Notes: generated by a model not told the origin, from the letters alone. Shown: positions 45,074 to 57,122, counted from the first letter of the stretch. The stretch: DNA of 64,000 nt from Gerris lacustris (GCA_951217055.1 OX578276.1:116000754-116064753), one strand, 5' to 3'. Translations and numbers: made by a program.

Positions 45074-45911
45074 CCCGTGATATTTTAACTTAATTTTTTA
45101 TTTATTTTAGGGAAAATTATGGAAGGTTATGGTTAGTTTAGGTTAAGGTTAGCATTTTTTGACGTTCTATCATTGCCACATTAAACGTGACACTTTGCGT
45201 ATATAAAAAAAATAATAAATAAATAAATAAAATATAATTCTGATTTTATCGAGATGCAGAACCGGAATCGTTTTTGTACAGAGATACTGTAAAAAAGACA
45301 AATTATGTAAAAAGGAGCATTTAAAAAAAATTAAGTAAATCGGACAGTACGAAATTGGAGGGTCAAATAGTGCAGTTGCAGTTTTACCTATGATGTCCGA
45401 AAAAACGCTGTTTTGAGAGGTCATATTTTATCAATTTTCCTTCCAATAATGTACTGCTGTCGATGTCCATGTTAATTTTAACATTTTTGTTATCTATAAA
45501 TATTATATTGTATATTGTTTCTGACAATTTATACATTTTTAAAACCTATACAGTTTTTAAACCAATCCTTTTGTTACCCTCATGTTAAAATAATTTTTAT
45601 TTAAAGACCAATACTTTTTTTTCTGTGATGATATGGTATATGGTAAGTATCATAGGAGACTGTTTAAATAAGCCTCCAACTTTACTTACAATAGAACTTC
45701 CCAGTCCCAGTTCAATGGCAATTATAACATTCTTGAATGAATTTAATTGTTTAGCCTCACGAAAAAATTGCATAGAATTGCCTCTGGGAAGGACTGCAAC
45801 AACATATAACATATACAAATGAGTTCTTCCTGGTATATTAAAATGTATACTAAACCCGCAAAACATGGGGGCTTTAGCCCCCCCAGAACTTTCAACCCAG
45901 GATCGCCACTG

Positions 45912-47422
45912 GGCACACCAAACCTACTGAATACTTCGCGAATTAACCGAACCGTTTGGCTTGCTGAAGTACCAGATGTCGGTAATATCTCTAGCCATTT
46001 CGAGTATGCATCAACGATTATAAGCCAGTATTTGCCCTGAAATGGTCCAGCATAATCCACATGAACTCGCATCCATGGTCTTGCAGGAGGTGCCCAAGAA
46101 AATAAAGGGCATTCCATTTCCCTTGGTCTAATCTTTTGACAAGATGTGCATTGTTTTACCCATGACTCTATAGCTTGGCCTATAGCCGGCCACCAAACGT
46201 AGAACTTAGCTGCCGATTTCATATTTGTTATACCAGGATGGCCCTCATGCAATATCTTGAGAATAGCAGAATGCAATTGATCCGGAACAATTATCCTGCC
46301 CAGCCACAGCCACATTAGAATACCCTGTTCAAAAGACAGCTCTTCTCGCTTTTCATAATATGTGCATAATCTTGCACCCAACGTAGCTTTAGAAGATTGC
46401 CAGCCTGTTTCAATATACTTAATCACTTGATTAAGAAGAACCTTGTCTTTTTTTGTAGCTGCCTGTAACTGTTTTTCTGTAACGACTAAATCAGCTAGCC
46501 TTAAGTTAAATAGATGTCCTCCTTGAAGTTCTCGAAACCTCGCCATGTCTGAAATCTCACTCCTATTCTCTGGTAATCTTGATAACGCATCGGCTGGCAT
46601 GTTATCCTTTCCCTTTGTGTGTTCAATGTTGTATGAATATGCTGACAGTATAAGAGCCCATCTAGAAATCCTGTTTGCCGATGTTTTAGTTATTTCTTTT
46701 GTTGGTCCGAGAATAAACTCTAATGGTCTATGATCAGTCTTAATAGTGAATTTATTGCCGAACAAATAATGATTAAATTTCGATAGGCCAAATACGATAG
46801 CCAAAGCCTCTTTTTCAATTGTCGCGTATTTAGTTTCTGCTTCGGTTAACTTTCTAGATGCATATGCTATAGGTCTTTCTGTGTTGTCTCCGAACCAGTG
46901 AAAAAGAACCGCCCCTAACCCTACTCCACTAGCATCGCAACTTAAAATTAAAGGTAACTCCGTATTGTAATGCACTAATGTTTGCGATGAAGATAAACAA
47001 TTTTTTAACTTTTCCAAAATTTTGTCTTCCTTACTTGTCCACATCCATTTAACGTTTTTCTTTGTAAGATAATGCAAAGGGGCACAAATACTTTGAAGAT
47101 GTGGAACAAACCTGCCGTAATAATTTATAGAACATAAAAATGATTTTAATTCAGTCACGTTTGTTGGGGTTTTTAAATTTTTTATCGCCGTTATATGATC
47201 TGATGTCGGATGAATGCCATTTTTGTCAATTTTGTGGCCCAAGTACGTAACATCTGGTTGCAACCAACGACATTTACTTCCTTGTATTTTTATACCGCTA
47301 GTCTTCAATCTTTCTAACACTGAAATCAATCTTTCATTATGCTCTTTAATAGTTTTCCCTTGAATAATAATGTCGTCCAAAAAACAAGCTATTCCCTTTA
47401 TACCCTGCAAAATCTTGTCCAT
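45912..47422 (-). pseudogene. Gypsy reverse transcriptase (C-terminal), RNase H and integrase N-terminal part
   Basis: It contains the RT active site FLDD in ACFLDDIIIQGK, YLGHKIDKNGI, RNase H with LILSCDASGVGLGAVLF and TDHRPLEFILG, the integrase HHCC zinc region (HEGHPGITNM and CTSCQKIRP), and the first catalytic aspartate in VDYAGPF. The frame then runs into the hAT terminal repeat and ends there. The upstream join to the RT N-terminus is frame-shifted. Confidence 0.88.
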
Positions 47423-48135
47423 CGTACGCTGAAACAGAGACGGTGCAAAACATACCTCAAATGGAAATACACCTTGGAAACATACCTTTTGTAGCGGAAA
47501 TATCCTATATGTGTCGCAATAGTTAGAAAATCCCGACTGTCTTCGTCTATCAACAACTGCCAGTATGCGCCTTTCAAGTCAATTGTCGAGTAAAATTTAC
47601 CACCACTTATTTTTGCTGTGATATCTTCAAATTTTGGTAGGGGGTATTTCTCTAAAACAATGTATGGGTTAATGGAAACTTTGAAATCCCCGCAAATTCT
47701 GACTTTCCCTGTAGGTTTAACCACGGTAACGATAGGGGATGCCCATTTAAGAGGTCTTACAGTAGGGTCTACAGGTTCTAACACGCCGCATTCATTTAAT
47801 CTCGTAAGCTTAGCCTCCACTGATGGTTTGAGTGCTAATGGAACCGGTCGGACTTTGTGAATTATGGGTTTTGCCAAATCAGATACCGGTACTTGTGCTC
47901 GATGACCTTCAATAGTGCCTAATTTGTCTTCAAACAATTCTTTAAATTTAGATAATAAAACATTTATGTCCATCGCCTTTCCCTTAGATTCTTTGATGGT
48001 ACATAACTTGGAACCCTCTGGTAAAGGTAGATTAAACTCTAAAACCCAGTCCAGCCCAAATAGTGGAATTTCATTCCCCGTTATTACCGAAACAAGCAAT
48101 TCAATTTTTTCCCCAAAAGCTTCAACTAATACCTT
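47423..48135 (-). pseudogene. Gypsy protease C-terminal part and reverse transcriptase N-terminal part
   Basis: It reads LFGLDWVLEFNLPLPEGSKL, then KVRPVPLALKPSVEAKLTRL and PLKWASPIVTVVKPTGKVRI, the fingers of a Gypsy RT, followed by FYSTIDLKGAYWQL. Past GYFRYKR near 47490 the frame shifts and the conserved sequence continues in another frame. Confidence 0.82.
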
Positions 48136-48138
48136 AAC

Positions 48139-48789
48139 TTATCCTAACGTTTCAACCGGCACTCCAGTGTATGCCAATAAATTTGGTGACAGTACCAGTC
48201 TTGGAGAGCCTATCTTCCTCCAAACGTTTTCATTTATAACACTTCTTGACGCCCCTGGGTCATATAACATGGCTAACTTGATATTGTTTAATTTTACATC
48301 CATCATAACCTTACTGAATATTTTTTCCGGCCGATGTACAGCTCTGATTTCACCTTCGGTATCACTACCGGATTCGGTATTCTGCGTTACTAACCCAATC
48401 TGTCTTACTGATTTGTTCCCATCAATAATTTTTGCCTGGGCTTTTATTAAACATACTCTTGCAAAATGGTTTTCCCGCCCACATGCTAGGCATTTCTCTC
48501 CCTTCGCGGGGGTTCTATGCTGCCTGCGGCCACAAGAAAAACAGTCTTTCCCTCTTACTAAAATAATTTGCTGTTTATAATTTCGCCTGTTCTTTTTTTC
48601 ACTTTGTTTGTCCTTATCTACCTCAATCTTTCTAACGCCGATATTTCCCTCTACGTCCTTTAATTTTTTTTGATGCAAAGAAACTTGTTCTAAATGTACA
48701 GCTTTTGATTCTACCTCCTTTAATGTTGCAGCATTTGATGGAAACATTTTAATCAATTCATGCTGCCATTCCGAATTATTAATGCCCAC
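48139..48789 (-). pseudogene. Gypsy gag C-terminus (nucleocapsid) and protease start
   Basis: It has cysteine-histidine knuckles (CFSCGRRQHRTPAKGEKCLA and CGRENHFARVC) followed by a retroviral-type protease start in LAMLYDPGASRSVI (D.GAS). It is separated from the following part by a stop near 48139. Confidence 0.8.
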
Positions 48790-49250
48790 GAAAAGTTGAT
48801 CCCTGATCCTTTCCTCTAGCGTCGCACCAAACTCGCATCTACCGGCTCGATAGCTCTTAATTTATTGACATATTGTGCCACCGTTTCAGAATTGTCTCGA
48901 AAACGAAAGGTAACTAAAAAACGAAAACTAAGGTAAACTCTCTACGTTCACTTTGTATGAGGACTTTTTTTTTAAAACAATCTATTTAAAACATCCTTTA
49001 AGTCCTGATACGCAACTATGTTAATATCCAGAGGTTTGAAATGATCGAGTAGCATTTTGTAGCAAATAGGCCCTACCTTCGACAATAATAGGATAGCTTT
49101 ATACCTATCAGAATCATTACCTACTAATCCGAATAATAAAAGCTGAGTCTCAAACCTAGAAATGTAATACTCCCACTCCTCATTGTCTACATCGAGCTGA
49201 TCAAACTTAAAATTATTAAAATTTGGGCTATTGAAAATATTATTTGTAAA
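48790..49250 (-). pseudogene. Gypsy gag, capsid remnant
   Basis: Frame-shifted minus-strand readings include FDQLDVDNEEWEYYISRFET, LLLFGLVGNDSDRYKAILLL and FRFRDNSETVAQYVNKLRAI, the usual arrangement of Gypsy capsid domains. At least one frame shift lies near 48960 in an A/T run. Confidence 0.7.
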
Positions 49251-49563
49251 AAAATTGATCTAGTTGTTTAGAACTAAGACTATGAGGTGTACAACTAGCT
49301 TTCCACACAAACCTCATGTGGCAAACGTGAAGGTGAAACAAGAAATTGTATTAGTATTTGAAGAATATTAAAATTCCAGTTTTTGGAAATGGCAAGGCAC
49401 ACCACCAAGGAGAAGAAGCTGATAAGTATCTAAGTTGACAGTGTTGGGTCAGGAGAAAGTGCCAACATCACTTGGCGGGACAGAAAGTTGATTTCACAAC
49501 TTTTTTGGACCACAGACTTGGCGGGGTGTTTTTTTACCACACAAGTGGTTTTTGGTCAGATAA

Positions 49564-49595
<32 letters not shown>

Positions 49596-49981
49596 CAGTG
49601 TGTCCCAAGATAGAGTATCCGAGAGTAAAAATTTTCTAAAAAAATTAGTGAAGAAATTAAATTTTAATATTTCAGAAAATTAACTAAAATTTAATAATTC
49701 AGAAAATAAATTAATGCGTAATATTTATACGTTTTGTGCAATTCTGAACCACTTTTCTAAATAATTTTTTTTGATACCATCAAAAATAAGGGTAGTTTAC
49801 TCTTGTTCATATTTTAAAGTTTTCAAAAAACAGAACATCATGTACTCAAAATCAAGAAATGTTTATCATTTTTAGAGGTTTATGAACAAGCAGGATTTTT
49901 TTTTATAAAGAATGACTTTTTTACGATAACCCAAAAATAAGAAAATTTTTACTCTCGGATACTCTATCTTGGGACACACTG
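49596..49981. mobile_element. Tc1/mariner-type MITE, 386 bp
   Basis: CAGTGTGTCCCAAGATAGAG and its exact inverse (49962-49981) continue as about 40-bp near-perfect inverted repeats (TATCCGAGAGTAAAAATTTTC). TA flanks both sides, and both flanks are in a TA microsatellite. Confidence 0.82.
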
Positions 49982-51367
49982 TATATATATATATAAATTT
50001 TGGGCACGTCCTTCTATGAATTTGTTGTTTTTTTCGCCCCATCACAATACTTTCTCAAAAATACTGAGTATTTAAGAAAGTATAGAATTATCTTTAGGAC
50101 GTCCCGAAGTTTGATTTCCAAGGGTCGGGAGTGAAAAACAAGTACTTTTAGCAGTTTTTCACGATTTTGCACTTTATTGAAGCCCTGATGTATCTCGTTA
50201 CTTATGAGGTCAAAAAATAAGTTTGACCAGTGGAATTTGAAGGAAATTTAATCCTCTACAAATTACTATTACAAAGTTTTCCGCTAATATCAACCGTTAT
50301 TGAAATATTTCGGAAAAACTGAAACAAGTGCAAAATGTTTGTGGTTTTTGACCTCCCGCACAGGGTTTTTTTGTTCGAAAAATTGGAGAAGTACTACTGG
50401 ACACCCACTAACACCATCCCAATTTTTTTTAAATTCAGAATTTTTCTAGGGTACAACTAAAATAACGGGTCTAGGAACAAAATTTCAAGATTAAATATTT
50501 CTTATTTTGAGACATTAAATCTACATCTATTAAAAGTGTACCTTATAAGCTACTTATTTCGTTAAAAAAGCACTCAGTACACCAAGAAAATGAGAAAAAA
50601 AGTTTAACCTGTAATTAATAGTTTAAAGAATGGATTTCGATTTTTGGCTCAAAACAGGTAAGTACTTTTTATTTTTTACGTTTTTTCTTCTATTATATCT
50701 ACTATTTTAGCCGTAAAAATTGGTAGAAAACTCATATTTTGAAACTTCAATGCTGAATGAGAAAAAATGGTATGAGTAAAAAGTTCTTACTTTAATTCAT
50801 AGGATCTAACTCTAGCCATAAAAATAAGTCTTCCTGCTACCTATATTTTAAGTACTTTTCATATTTTTCAGTACTGCTGCAGAGCATTTTAGCGCTCAAA
50901 GTGCTCAGCATTTTAAGTTAACATAGAACCTAGCAAACCACGTCTTTCTTCCTGCAGTAGATTCCGGAGATATTGGGTGGCTCGTGTTAGGTGGGACACT
51001 CTTTATAGGCATATTCATTTTTTAAATTTAAAAACTAATATTGAAGAAAGTTACATTTCGACAAATCATAACAGGATAATACAAAACATTAACTGTCTAA
51101 AATATCCAATTGTATAAAAGTCAGGTCATGTTAAAATTTATAATAATAATATTATTATAATTAATTATATTAATAATATTATCTCAATAAACATTAAACA
51201 TCGATTGTCTCAATTAATAGTACTAATTATTATTATTGTTATGTGGAAAAGAATATAATTACCACATAATAATAATTATAATAAATAAAATATAAACTAA
51301 CTTCATATTTTTAGTAAAATTATTCTTTATTTTTTATTTATTTATATTTTTTTTATTACTGGCCAGC

Positions 51368-51526
51368 AGAAGTGATGCCAGGGGGGCATCACTTCTCCCC
51401 GAGACAGAGCCAGAACTAACCGTGAGCATGGGGTCAGCCGCACACGGGCCTCAGGGTAAGGGGTACCCTGAGGCCCGTGTGCGGCTGACCCCATGCTCAC
51501 GGTTAGTTCTGGCTCTGTCTCGGGGA
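51368..51526. repeat. Two abutting perfect hairpins with the same AGGGG loop
   Basis: Hairpin 1 has 12-bp arms AGAAGTGATGCC (51368-51379) and inverse (51385-51396). Hairpin 2 has perfect arms 51396-51458 and 51464-51526. Both loops are AGGGG. The right arm of hairpin 2 is the true right end of the 9.7-kb hAT plus its 8-bp target duplication; the left arm is an inverted copy of the same. Confidence 0.88.
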
Positions 51527-52099
51527 ACATAAAAATATTTCTTTTATTGATCATGACAATATCAATGTCAAGGATCTAGTATAAATAGTTCTGAAGGTAA
51601 AGCAACCTCTAAAATTTCATCAAATATCCGTCACCTTGAAAAAAAAAACCGGATCAAAAAATCCTTAGCAGACGTCTAAATAAAAAAATTAAACAAACTT
51701 TTAAATTTTGCAATTCGCAATTCTAACGTTTAAGATTTGCGATATAATATTCAACTGAAAAGAAGTGAGAAGGGATTTATAGCTTCAAAAAATATATGTA
51801 GCTTCCATCTTGAATTTAAATGTTAGATTACAAAATATCTTTATTGAACATGTTTATGTCGTGAGAAATGTCTTACTTCGTAATTTTCAGCTTCTAGTTC
51901 AAGTAGTTCAAGAGATAGGCAAAATGACATACTACTGTCCGCCTTCTTGAATTATATAAGGGAATAAAAAACTTCCCTGGTTAGCGTATATGCTAGGTAT
52001 CGCATATGGCTCTATCATTGAAGCGAGTGTAATGCAATAAATATTAGATAGTTAATCATGATGAGTTAATAGTTGAAGCGAGTTTCTTACATTCAACAA

Positions 52100-52330
52100 A
52101 CTATGCATCTTGTCTGTATGTCTGTCTGTCAGTAACGTTTACGTGTTACGTGTCCGACGATATCATCATTCTATTCGATGAGTCGAACTCAGACGAAGAC
52201 TTTTTAGTAAACCCAACAGCGACACAGCTATAAAGTGATCGTTAAAAAATATTAAAGAGGACCAAAACGTCTAAAATAGAGAAAACAACGTTTTTACCAA
52301 TATCTTACGTTCTAACGCAACGATTTTAAA
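52100..52330 (-). repeat. SINE-like retroposon B, inverted partial copy
   Basis: It contains ACCCAACAGCGACACAGCTA, the inverse of the GGTGTCGCTGTTGG block of the other copies, and CTGTCTGTATGTCTGTCTGT, the inverse of the CAGACAGA tail. The order is compatible with a rearranged minus-strand copy. Confidence 0.45.
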
Positions 52331-52467
52331 AAACTTCATATACATCGTCTAAAGCACAATCGAATCAGGCATGTTAAATATCAACTTGATACATGAAGTA
52401 GTTTTTGTGTAGCGATGTGATACATTTTATAATAGTTTAACTTAATAGTTTTAACGATCTTTATTAA

Positions 52468-52486
52468 CCCATTACTGCCCAGGATA

Positions 52487-52525
<39 letters not shown>

Positions 52526-53980
52526 TTTTTTGATATGTTAGTCTTTATATTGCTCTTATAAAGGAAAAAATATAATTTTTCATTTATGATCAAATTTTGA
52601 TCAATTTTTTGAACGTATGATATATATTGTACAATACACTGGGCATTAAGGTGTGCTTATACCATTTTTTGCACGTATGATATATCATATGGTGGGCATT
52701 AAGAACTTAAATTGCTTTAAAGAAAAAAATACATCATATTTGTCTAAAAATATGTTTTAAAGTGAAAAAAGGTTTAATTGAGAGAAGGAAAATATTACAA
52801 TAGGTAAAAAAAAAATTTATTTTACAAAAGGTAAAATAAAAATTTAAAATTATTAAGTTAGTATCTATAAAATTATAGACACATACACATCTAAAATTTT
52901 ATGATCTAAAATATATTTAGTTATAAAATAAAAATAAAAATAAAACTTGATCCATATGAAATTGAACAAACCATTTTTTGGATGGAGTCATTATAGTCCA
53001 ATATACAATTAAATTTGGTACATTTTCCACATTGGACTTTGAGTTAGTTCGTCATCCACAAGATAATACATCCTATCAAACCTAATAGTAGTAGGAGTAA
53101 GGGCACAGTTTTTTGGCTTTACTCTTTATGGCAACTCTTTTTCAGGACTGGTCAAAATCGACATAACATTACTCCTTGTAAATTCAAGAATAGTGGCATG
53201 TTTCTTTAAGCATATACGATGGAGCAGCAAACAGGACCGTAACTACAATCTTGGGGGCCCTGGGGCAAGATTATTCTAGGGGCCCTTCGTAGTGTCGAAG
53301 GGATACCCCCCCCCCAGAAATAAGGAGGTTCGGTTCGGGGGTCCTTTCCCGAAAAATGTTTGAAAAATAACCCCCCAAAACTTGTTTAAATGCATTCTAG
53401 AGGTACCCACATCTATAGTATTTTATTTTGAACATGACCCAAAATCGAAAATGTCTAATTTAGCCTCTATAGCTAAATCCTCACCTACCTCTTGGTTAAT
53501 TTGTTAGGCTACTACATACATACATATTATACTTTATACGATCTCTTCGTAACAGTTTAAGGAAAAAACTCTGATAAAGGTGAACAATATATTGAGTAAG
53601 CGTCAGAGTTTTTTGTCAGTTCACCGTGTCATAGTCCTCAAAAAACTTACTGGTGAACTGCGTTTGTCCTGGGGCCCTTGGTGCGTAAAAATATTGAATA
53701 TTTTTCTGTCAATGTCTTGGGGCCCCCTAGTTTCAAAAGAACCTTTTAATAATAGTCCTTAATTATTCTTTCCTGAAACTAATTATTTTGATAAACAGCT
53801 TTTAAAATTCACATTATTTCGTTTTTTCCATTGAAATTCCAATAGGGCCCTAGGATCGGGGGCCCCCGAGGCCGGGGGCCCCGGGGCACTGCCCCGGTGG
53901 TAGTTACGGCCTTGGCAGCAAAGCATTTACCACAGCTCCGTTCAAGCAAAATCTATCACTGGCCAATTAGTCCAGTCATT
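52468..53980 (-). mobile_element. Possible piggyBac fragment, interrupted by a hAT
   Basis: TTAA (52464-52467) is followed by CCCATTACTGCCCAGG, resembling piggyBac ends. Subterminal words GCACGTATGATATAT and GGGCATTAA repeat. Between 52980 and 53230 the minus strand holds shifted readings with FDRMYYLVDDELTQS and CGKCTKFNC, suggesting the C-terminal Cys-rich end of a piggyBac transposase. The other end was not found. A run of 29 T lies at 52492-52520. Confidence 0.35.
53232..53914. mobile_element. hAT element with CAGGACCGTAACTAC ends, 683 bp
   Basis: CAGGACCGTAACTAC and the inverse GTAGTTACGGCCTTG are flanked by the exact 8-bp duplication GCAGCAAA (53224-53231 and 53915-53922). The subterminal sequence is GC-rich (GGGGGCCCTGGGG and GGGGCCCCGGGGC). 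It is non-coding. Confidence 0.85.
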
Positions 53981-55500
53981 TGGTGACGGAAAGTAGTCAA
54001 TTCAGGAAAAAATTGCTGAAGAATTTTTCTCGACAGATCTTCATGTTTTTTGGGATTCTGAATCTAAAAATCTCGTTGTCGACTAGATTCGGATATGGCT
54101 TCACCATAAAAATGGCGAAAAACCATAACATTTCGGAAGTTGTTTTAGTTTTTCACTTATAACTCCGAAACGACGCATCCTAGAAAAAAAGTACATCTTA
54201 TTAAAAAGAAAGCTAATAACATTTTCTAACAAATAAGACTAGACCCAGCTCATTATCTTTTTTCGTTTGGCCGCTAGATCAAGCTAAAGATTGACCATAC
54301 TTTCAAAGCCTAGCATACCCCGGCGCAGGATGCCCTAACACGGTAGCGTGAAATCCATTTCTTTATTTTTAATATTCATTATTACTCTTTATCTTTAGCA
54401 AAATTAACGTAAGTACATATTTTAAATTAATTAGGCAGTTTGTTGTTTAATTTGGTAACTTTATTAATAAAACACTAATCATATTAGTAATTAAAATTTT
54501 CTCATTTTTTATTTTTTGTAAAATTGTTTAATAAATGATAAAGCAAGAGTTTATATGAATGTATAAATGTTAAATATGCACATAAAATCTGCAATAAAAT
54601 ATGCAAATGGAATTTGCTAAATTTTTATTTTAACGTTTGAAATTGAGATCAACAAATTGTATTTCCTTACTTTATAAGATAATATAATGAAATTAAAAAG
54701 TTTTCCTTATTACTTTTTAAATTAAACTTAGGAAAAATAAATATAATATATAATTTGAGAAAAAATAAAACAAAGAAAGAATAAAATAAAAAAGACTAGG
54801 GGGCTCTGCCCCTTTCTCGCTTCGCTCGTTCAAGGCAAAATTTGACATTTTTTAATAATATAGATAGATTATATAGAAAATAAATAAATACAAATAACAC
54901 GTAAATAAATAAATACAAATAATAATAAAGTTTATACACAAATAAACTTTAAAAGTATTGGAGATAACGTGCTCTTAAAGATTTTCAAATTTAAAGCTAG
55001 GACGGTCATCTCGTAGAATTGATTTGTGGCAACTGAAAGATCGTGCAAGATCGACTAATGAGGTACGTTTTTGAATTAATAAAATATTATTCTAATATAT
55101 TTTTGTTTAAATAAAATACCGAGGTCTTCATGTCCCGTTCATAAAAAAAATTAAATTTATTTGTATAAAATAACATTTTAGATGCTCTTGGAATAGGCTA
55201 AAAAGACGTTTTCAAGTAATGTAGACTACAAAAATTTTCGGCCCACCCCCGGACCCCCTTAAAAGAGAGCCCAGTCCCCTTCAGAATTGGCTAGATCAGC
55301 CCTTGACATTGTTTAAACCTGCATCTTAATAACCTTCTATTTGAGTTTAATTTCAGTTTGTTTTTTAATATTGAATCTCTTATAATCTGCTATTGAAAGT
55401 GCTAACAATTATAGTTATTTATTAAAACAATAAATAAAAACTGTGCAATGGATGACAATGTGTATTTTCTCCCTACTGGAGATAAAATATTGTTTATACC
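53980..55500. other. Intergenic AT-rich DNA
   Basis: Apart from short GC-rich islands (GGGGGCTCTGCCCC near 54799 and a hAT-like end CCACCCCCGGACCCCC near 55243) I see nothing in this stretch. No coding sequence is supported. Confidence 0.5.
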
Positions 55501-55640
55501 TTGGGAGTAAAGTGCCATTATTCCCCCTTGCGATAATTATCTTTCTCGGCTGCGCCTCGGGATTTAGGGACCATGGTTCCTTCGGCTTCGCCTCAAGAAC
55601 CAACTTTCGCTCAGGGAATAATGGCTTACTTTACTCCCTA
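55501..55640. mobile_element. 140-bp MITE or hairpin with GGGAGTAAAGT ends
   Basis: TTGGGAGTAAAGTGCCATTA and the inverse TAATGGCTTACTTTACTCCC surround a CG-rich centre with repeated CTTCGGCTTCGCCTC-type words. No target duplication was established. Confidence 0.6.
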
Positions 55641-56329
55641 GGTGCATAAATAGGTAACTATTATCCATTAAGTGTGACCGTGTCGAATTGAGCATGTACG
55701 TGACGAACCCATGGACGATTCCAAGCTTGGTAGGATCGAAATCTTACTATACTTTATGCTTTACTTATGCTTATTATACCTTATTACTATATAATCTCTG
55801 AAATTATCAAGTGAGAATTTTTATTATATTATTTACAAAGGTTTTTCCTTGAATTAGTAAATGAAATAGTATGTTTTAAAATCAATTAAAAAAAAATATA
55901 TTAGAATAATAAAATAGTATTATCATAATTGTTGGTATACTGACAATGAGTAAAAATAGTATGCACTTTACATAAGAGATATAACTACAAAAAGTTTATA
56001 CAATTTAAACTATTAACTGATACTAATTTTAAATAAAATATTCTTTAGTGTAAATCTCATATCTTTATTTTCTGATGTTAAACTATAATAGTTTTTTATT
56101 ATCACTAATTAAACGGTTTTATTAGAATAGTTATCATACAGTATAAAACCTCAAAAAAGTACTTAATTAGTTAGTCTTAAAGTAGTCTTAACCGCTGTTA
56201 GTCCAGTTGATCAGTATTAAATGTAAGTTGACTTTGTTTTGAACAATTAATTCATTTATTTTACCTATCTATGTTTATATATTATAAATGTGAATGTATG
56301 TTCTTTATAGGCTTTTATTTTTTAAGCTA

Positions 56330-57016
56330 CAGTAGAGCGTCGATTATCCGGACGCAGTTATCCGAACGTTCAATTATCCGAACTAGCTTCATGAAAAAAA
56401 AAAAAAATCCAAAAGCCACCGCAAAATTAATTCCTAGAAAGAGCGGTGTTCTTTGTATAAAGGGATACCATATTTCGATGAATTCAGTTTGACGGGGAAG
56501 ACATTAACATTTGTTTACTACGAACTAACTTTTGTTTGTCTATGTAATTTGTGGAATTATTTACAGCATTTTTCCATTTAATACCTTTCTGTTCTGTTGG
56601 TCGGTTATGTTAATGCTCTCAGTTTCAAATCATTTATTGTGAGGTATACATTTAATTAGTTAGTGGTTAGATATTTTAAGTAAAACTTACATGTCGACAA
56701 AAAGGAAACTGGTAGTGCTTTCATTGAAAGATAAAATGGAAATTATTATGTGGCCGAAGAAAGGTGAAAGCCAAGGCATTTGCTATCAAGTTCGGTGTTG
56801 GTAAATCAAGAATTACGGGAATAAAAAATAATTCTGATTTAATCACTTGGTCAAGATTATGTACTAGATAAATAAAACAAATATGCTTTTTGCATAAACG
56901 TGGTTGATTATTTTTGGATCTTCCCTTTTAAATTTCTCGTGAATTTCGATTATCCGAATTTTTGATTATCCGAACCACCCCAAAAAACATTAGTTCGGAT
57001 AATCGACGCTCTACTG
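56330..57016. mobile_element. pogo/Tigger (jerky-type) element, 687 bp
   Basis: CAGTAGAGCGTCGATTATCC and its inverse (56997-57016) are flanked by TA. Internal repeats of TTATCCGAA occur near both ends. A transposase N-terminus remains inside. Confidence 0.85.
56691..56803 (+). pseudogene. Jerky/Tigger transposase N-terminal fragment
   Basis: ATG begins MSTKRKLVVLSLKDKMEII, a typical psq-type helix-turn-helix start of jerky-like transposases (KRK..LS...K.EII). After KKGES the frame shifts (IKFGVGKSRIT continues in another frame) and the rest of the gene is missing. Confidence 0.7.
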
Positions 57017-57122
57017 TATCTGCACTAAATTTAGTACATATATTTGTCATTCCCCTGGTAAACATACTGGCATAGTTTCGTCCTTAAATAGTTACTTTTT
57101 ATTATTACTGGTCTTATATTAC

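Larger units (their letters stand above)
43335..45911. mobile_element. hAT element inserted in Gypsy integrase, 2.6 kb
   Basis: CAGTGGCGATCCTAG and the inverse CCAGGATCGCCACTG are flanked by the exact 8-bp duplication GGCACACC (43327-43334 and 45912-45919). G- and C-rich stretches (GGGGGGCTATAGCCCCCC) follow each end. Near 43375-43420 the 24-bp unit containing GGGGGAAAATTAGCC is repeated in tandem. No complete transposase was seen; a minus-strand frame at 45650-45866 has no motif I recognise. Confidence 0.85.
42740..49260 (-). mobile_element. Degenerate Ty3/Gypsy retrotransposon, split by a hAT
   Basis: On the minus strand the order is gag, protease, reverse transcriptase, RNase H, integrase, the Ty3/Gypsy order. 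The element is broken by stops and shifts near 48100-48140 and 47400-47490, by damage in gag near 48790-48970, and by a 2.6-kb hAT at 43335-45911. A purine tract (minus-strand AAAGGGGGGAAA, near 42788-42800) precedes a probable 3' LTR start. No matching 5' LTR was found near 49260, so the 5' end is probably lost. No env was seen. Confidence 0.82.
41784..51517. mobile_element. 9.7-kb hAT element containing a Gypsy element and a second hAT
   Basis: The left end CAGAGACGGAACTAGACCTG (41784) and the right end GTTAGTTCTGGCTCTG (51517) are the two different ends of the family at 5856-6761, in opposite orientation. Both are flanked by TCTCGGGG (41776-41783 and 51518-51525). Internal sequence 50600-51050 matches the short copy. 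Segments 41880-42060 and 50260-50430 are inverted relatives of each other. The Gypsy element (about 42740-49260) and a mariner-type MITE (49596-49981) were inserted later. No intact hAT transposase was found. Confidence 0.72.

Noticed and set aside
45650..45866. Minus-strand reading near the right end of the inserted hAT
   Set aside because: It might be a transposase terminus, but I could not match any hAT motif to it.
42740..49260. Errantivirus-like (env-bearing) or active Gypsy element
   Set aside because: No env frame was found; gag and pol have several shifts and stops, and the integrase is split by a transposon.
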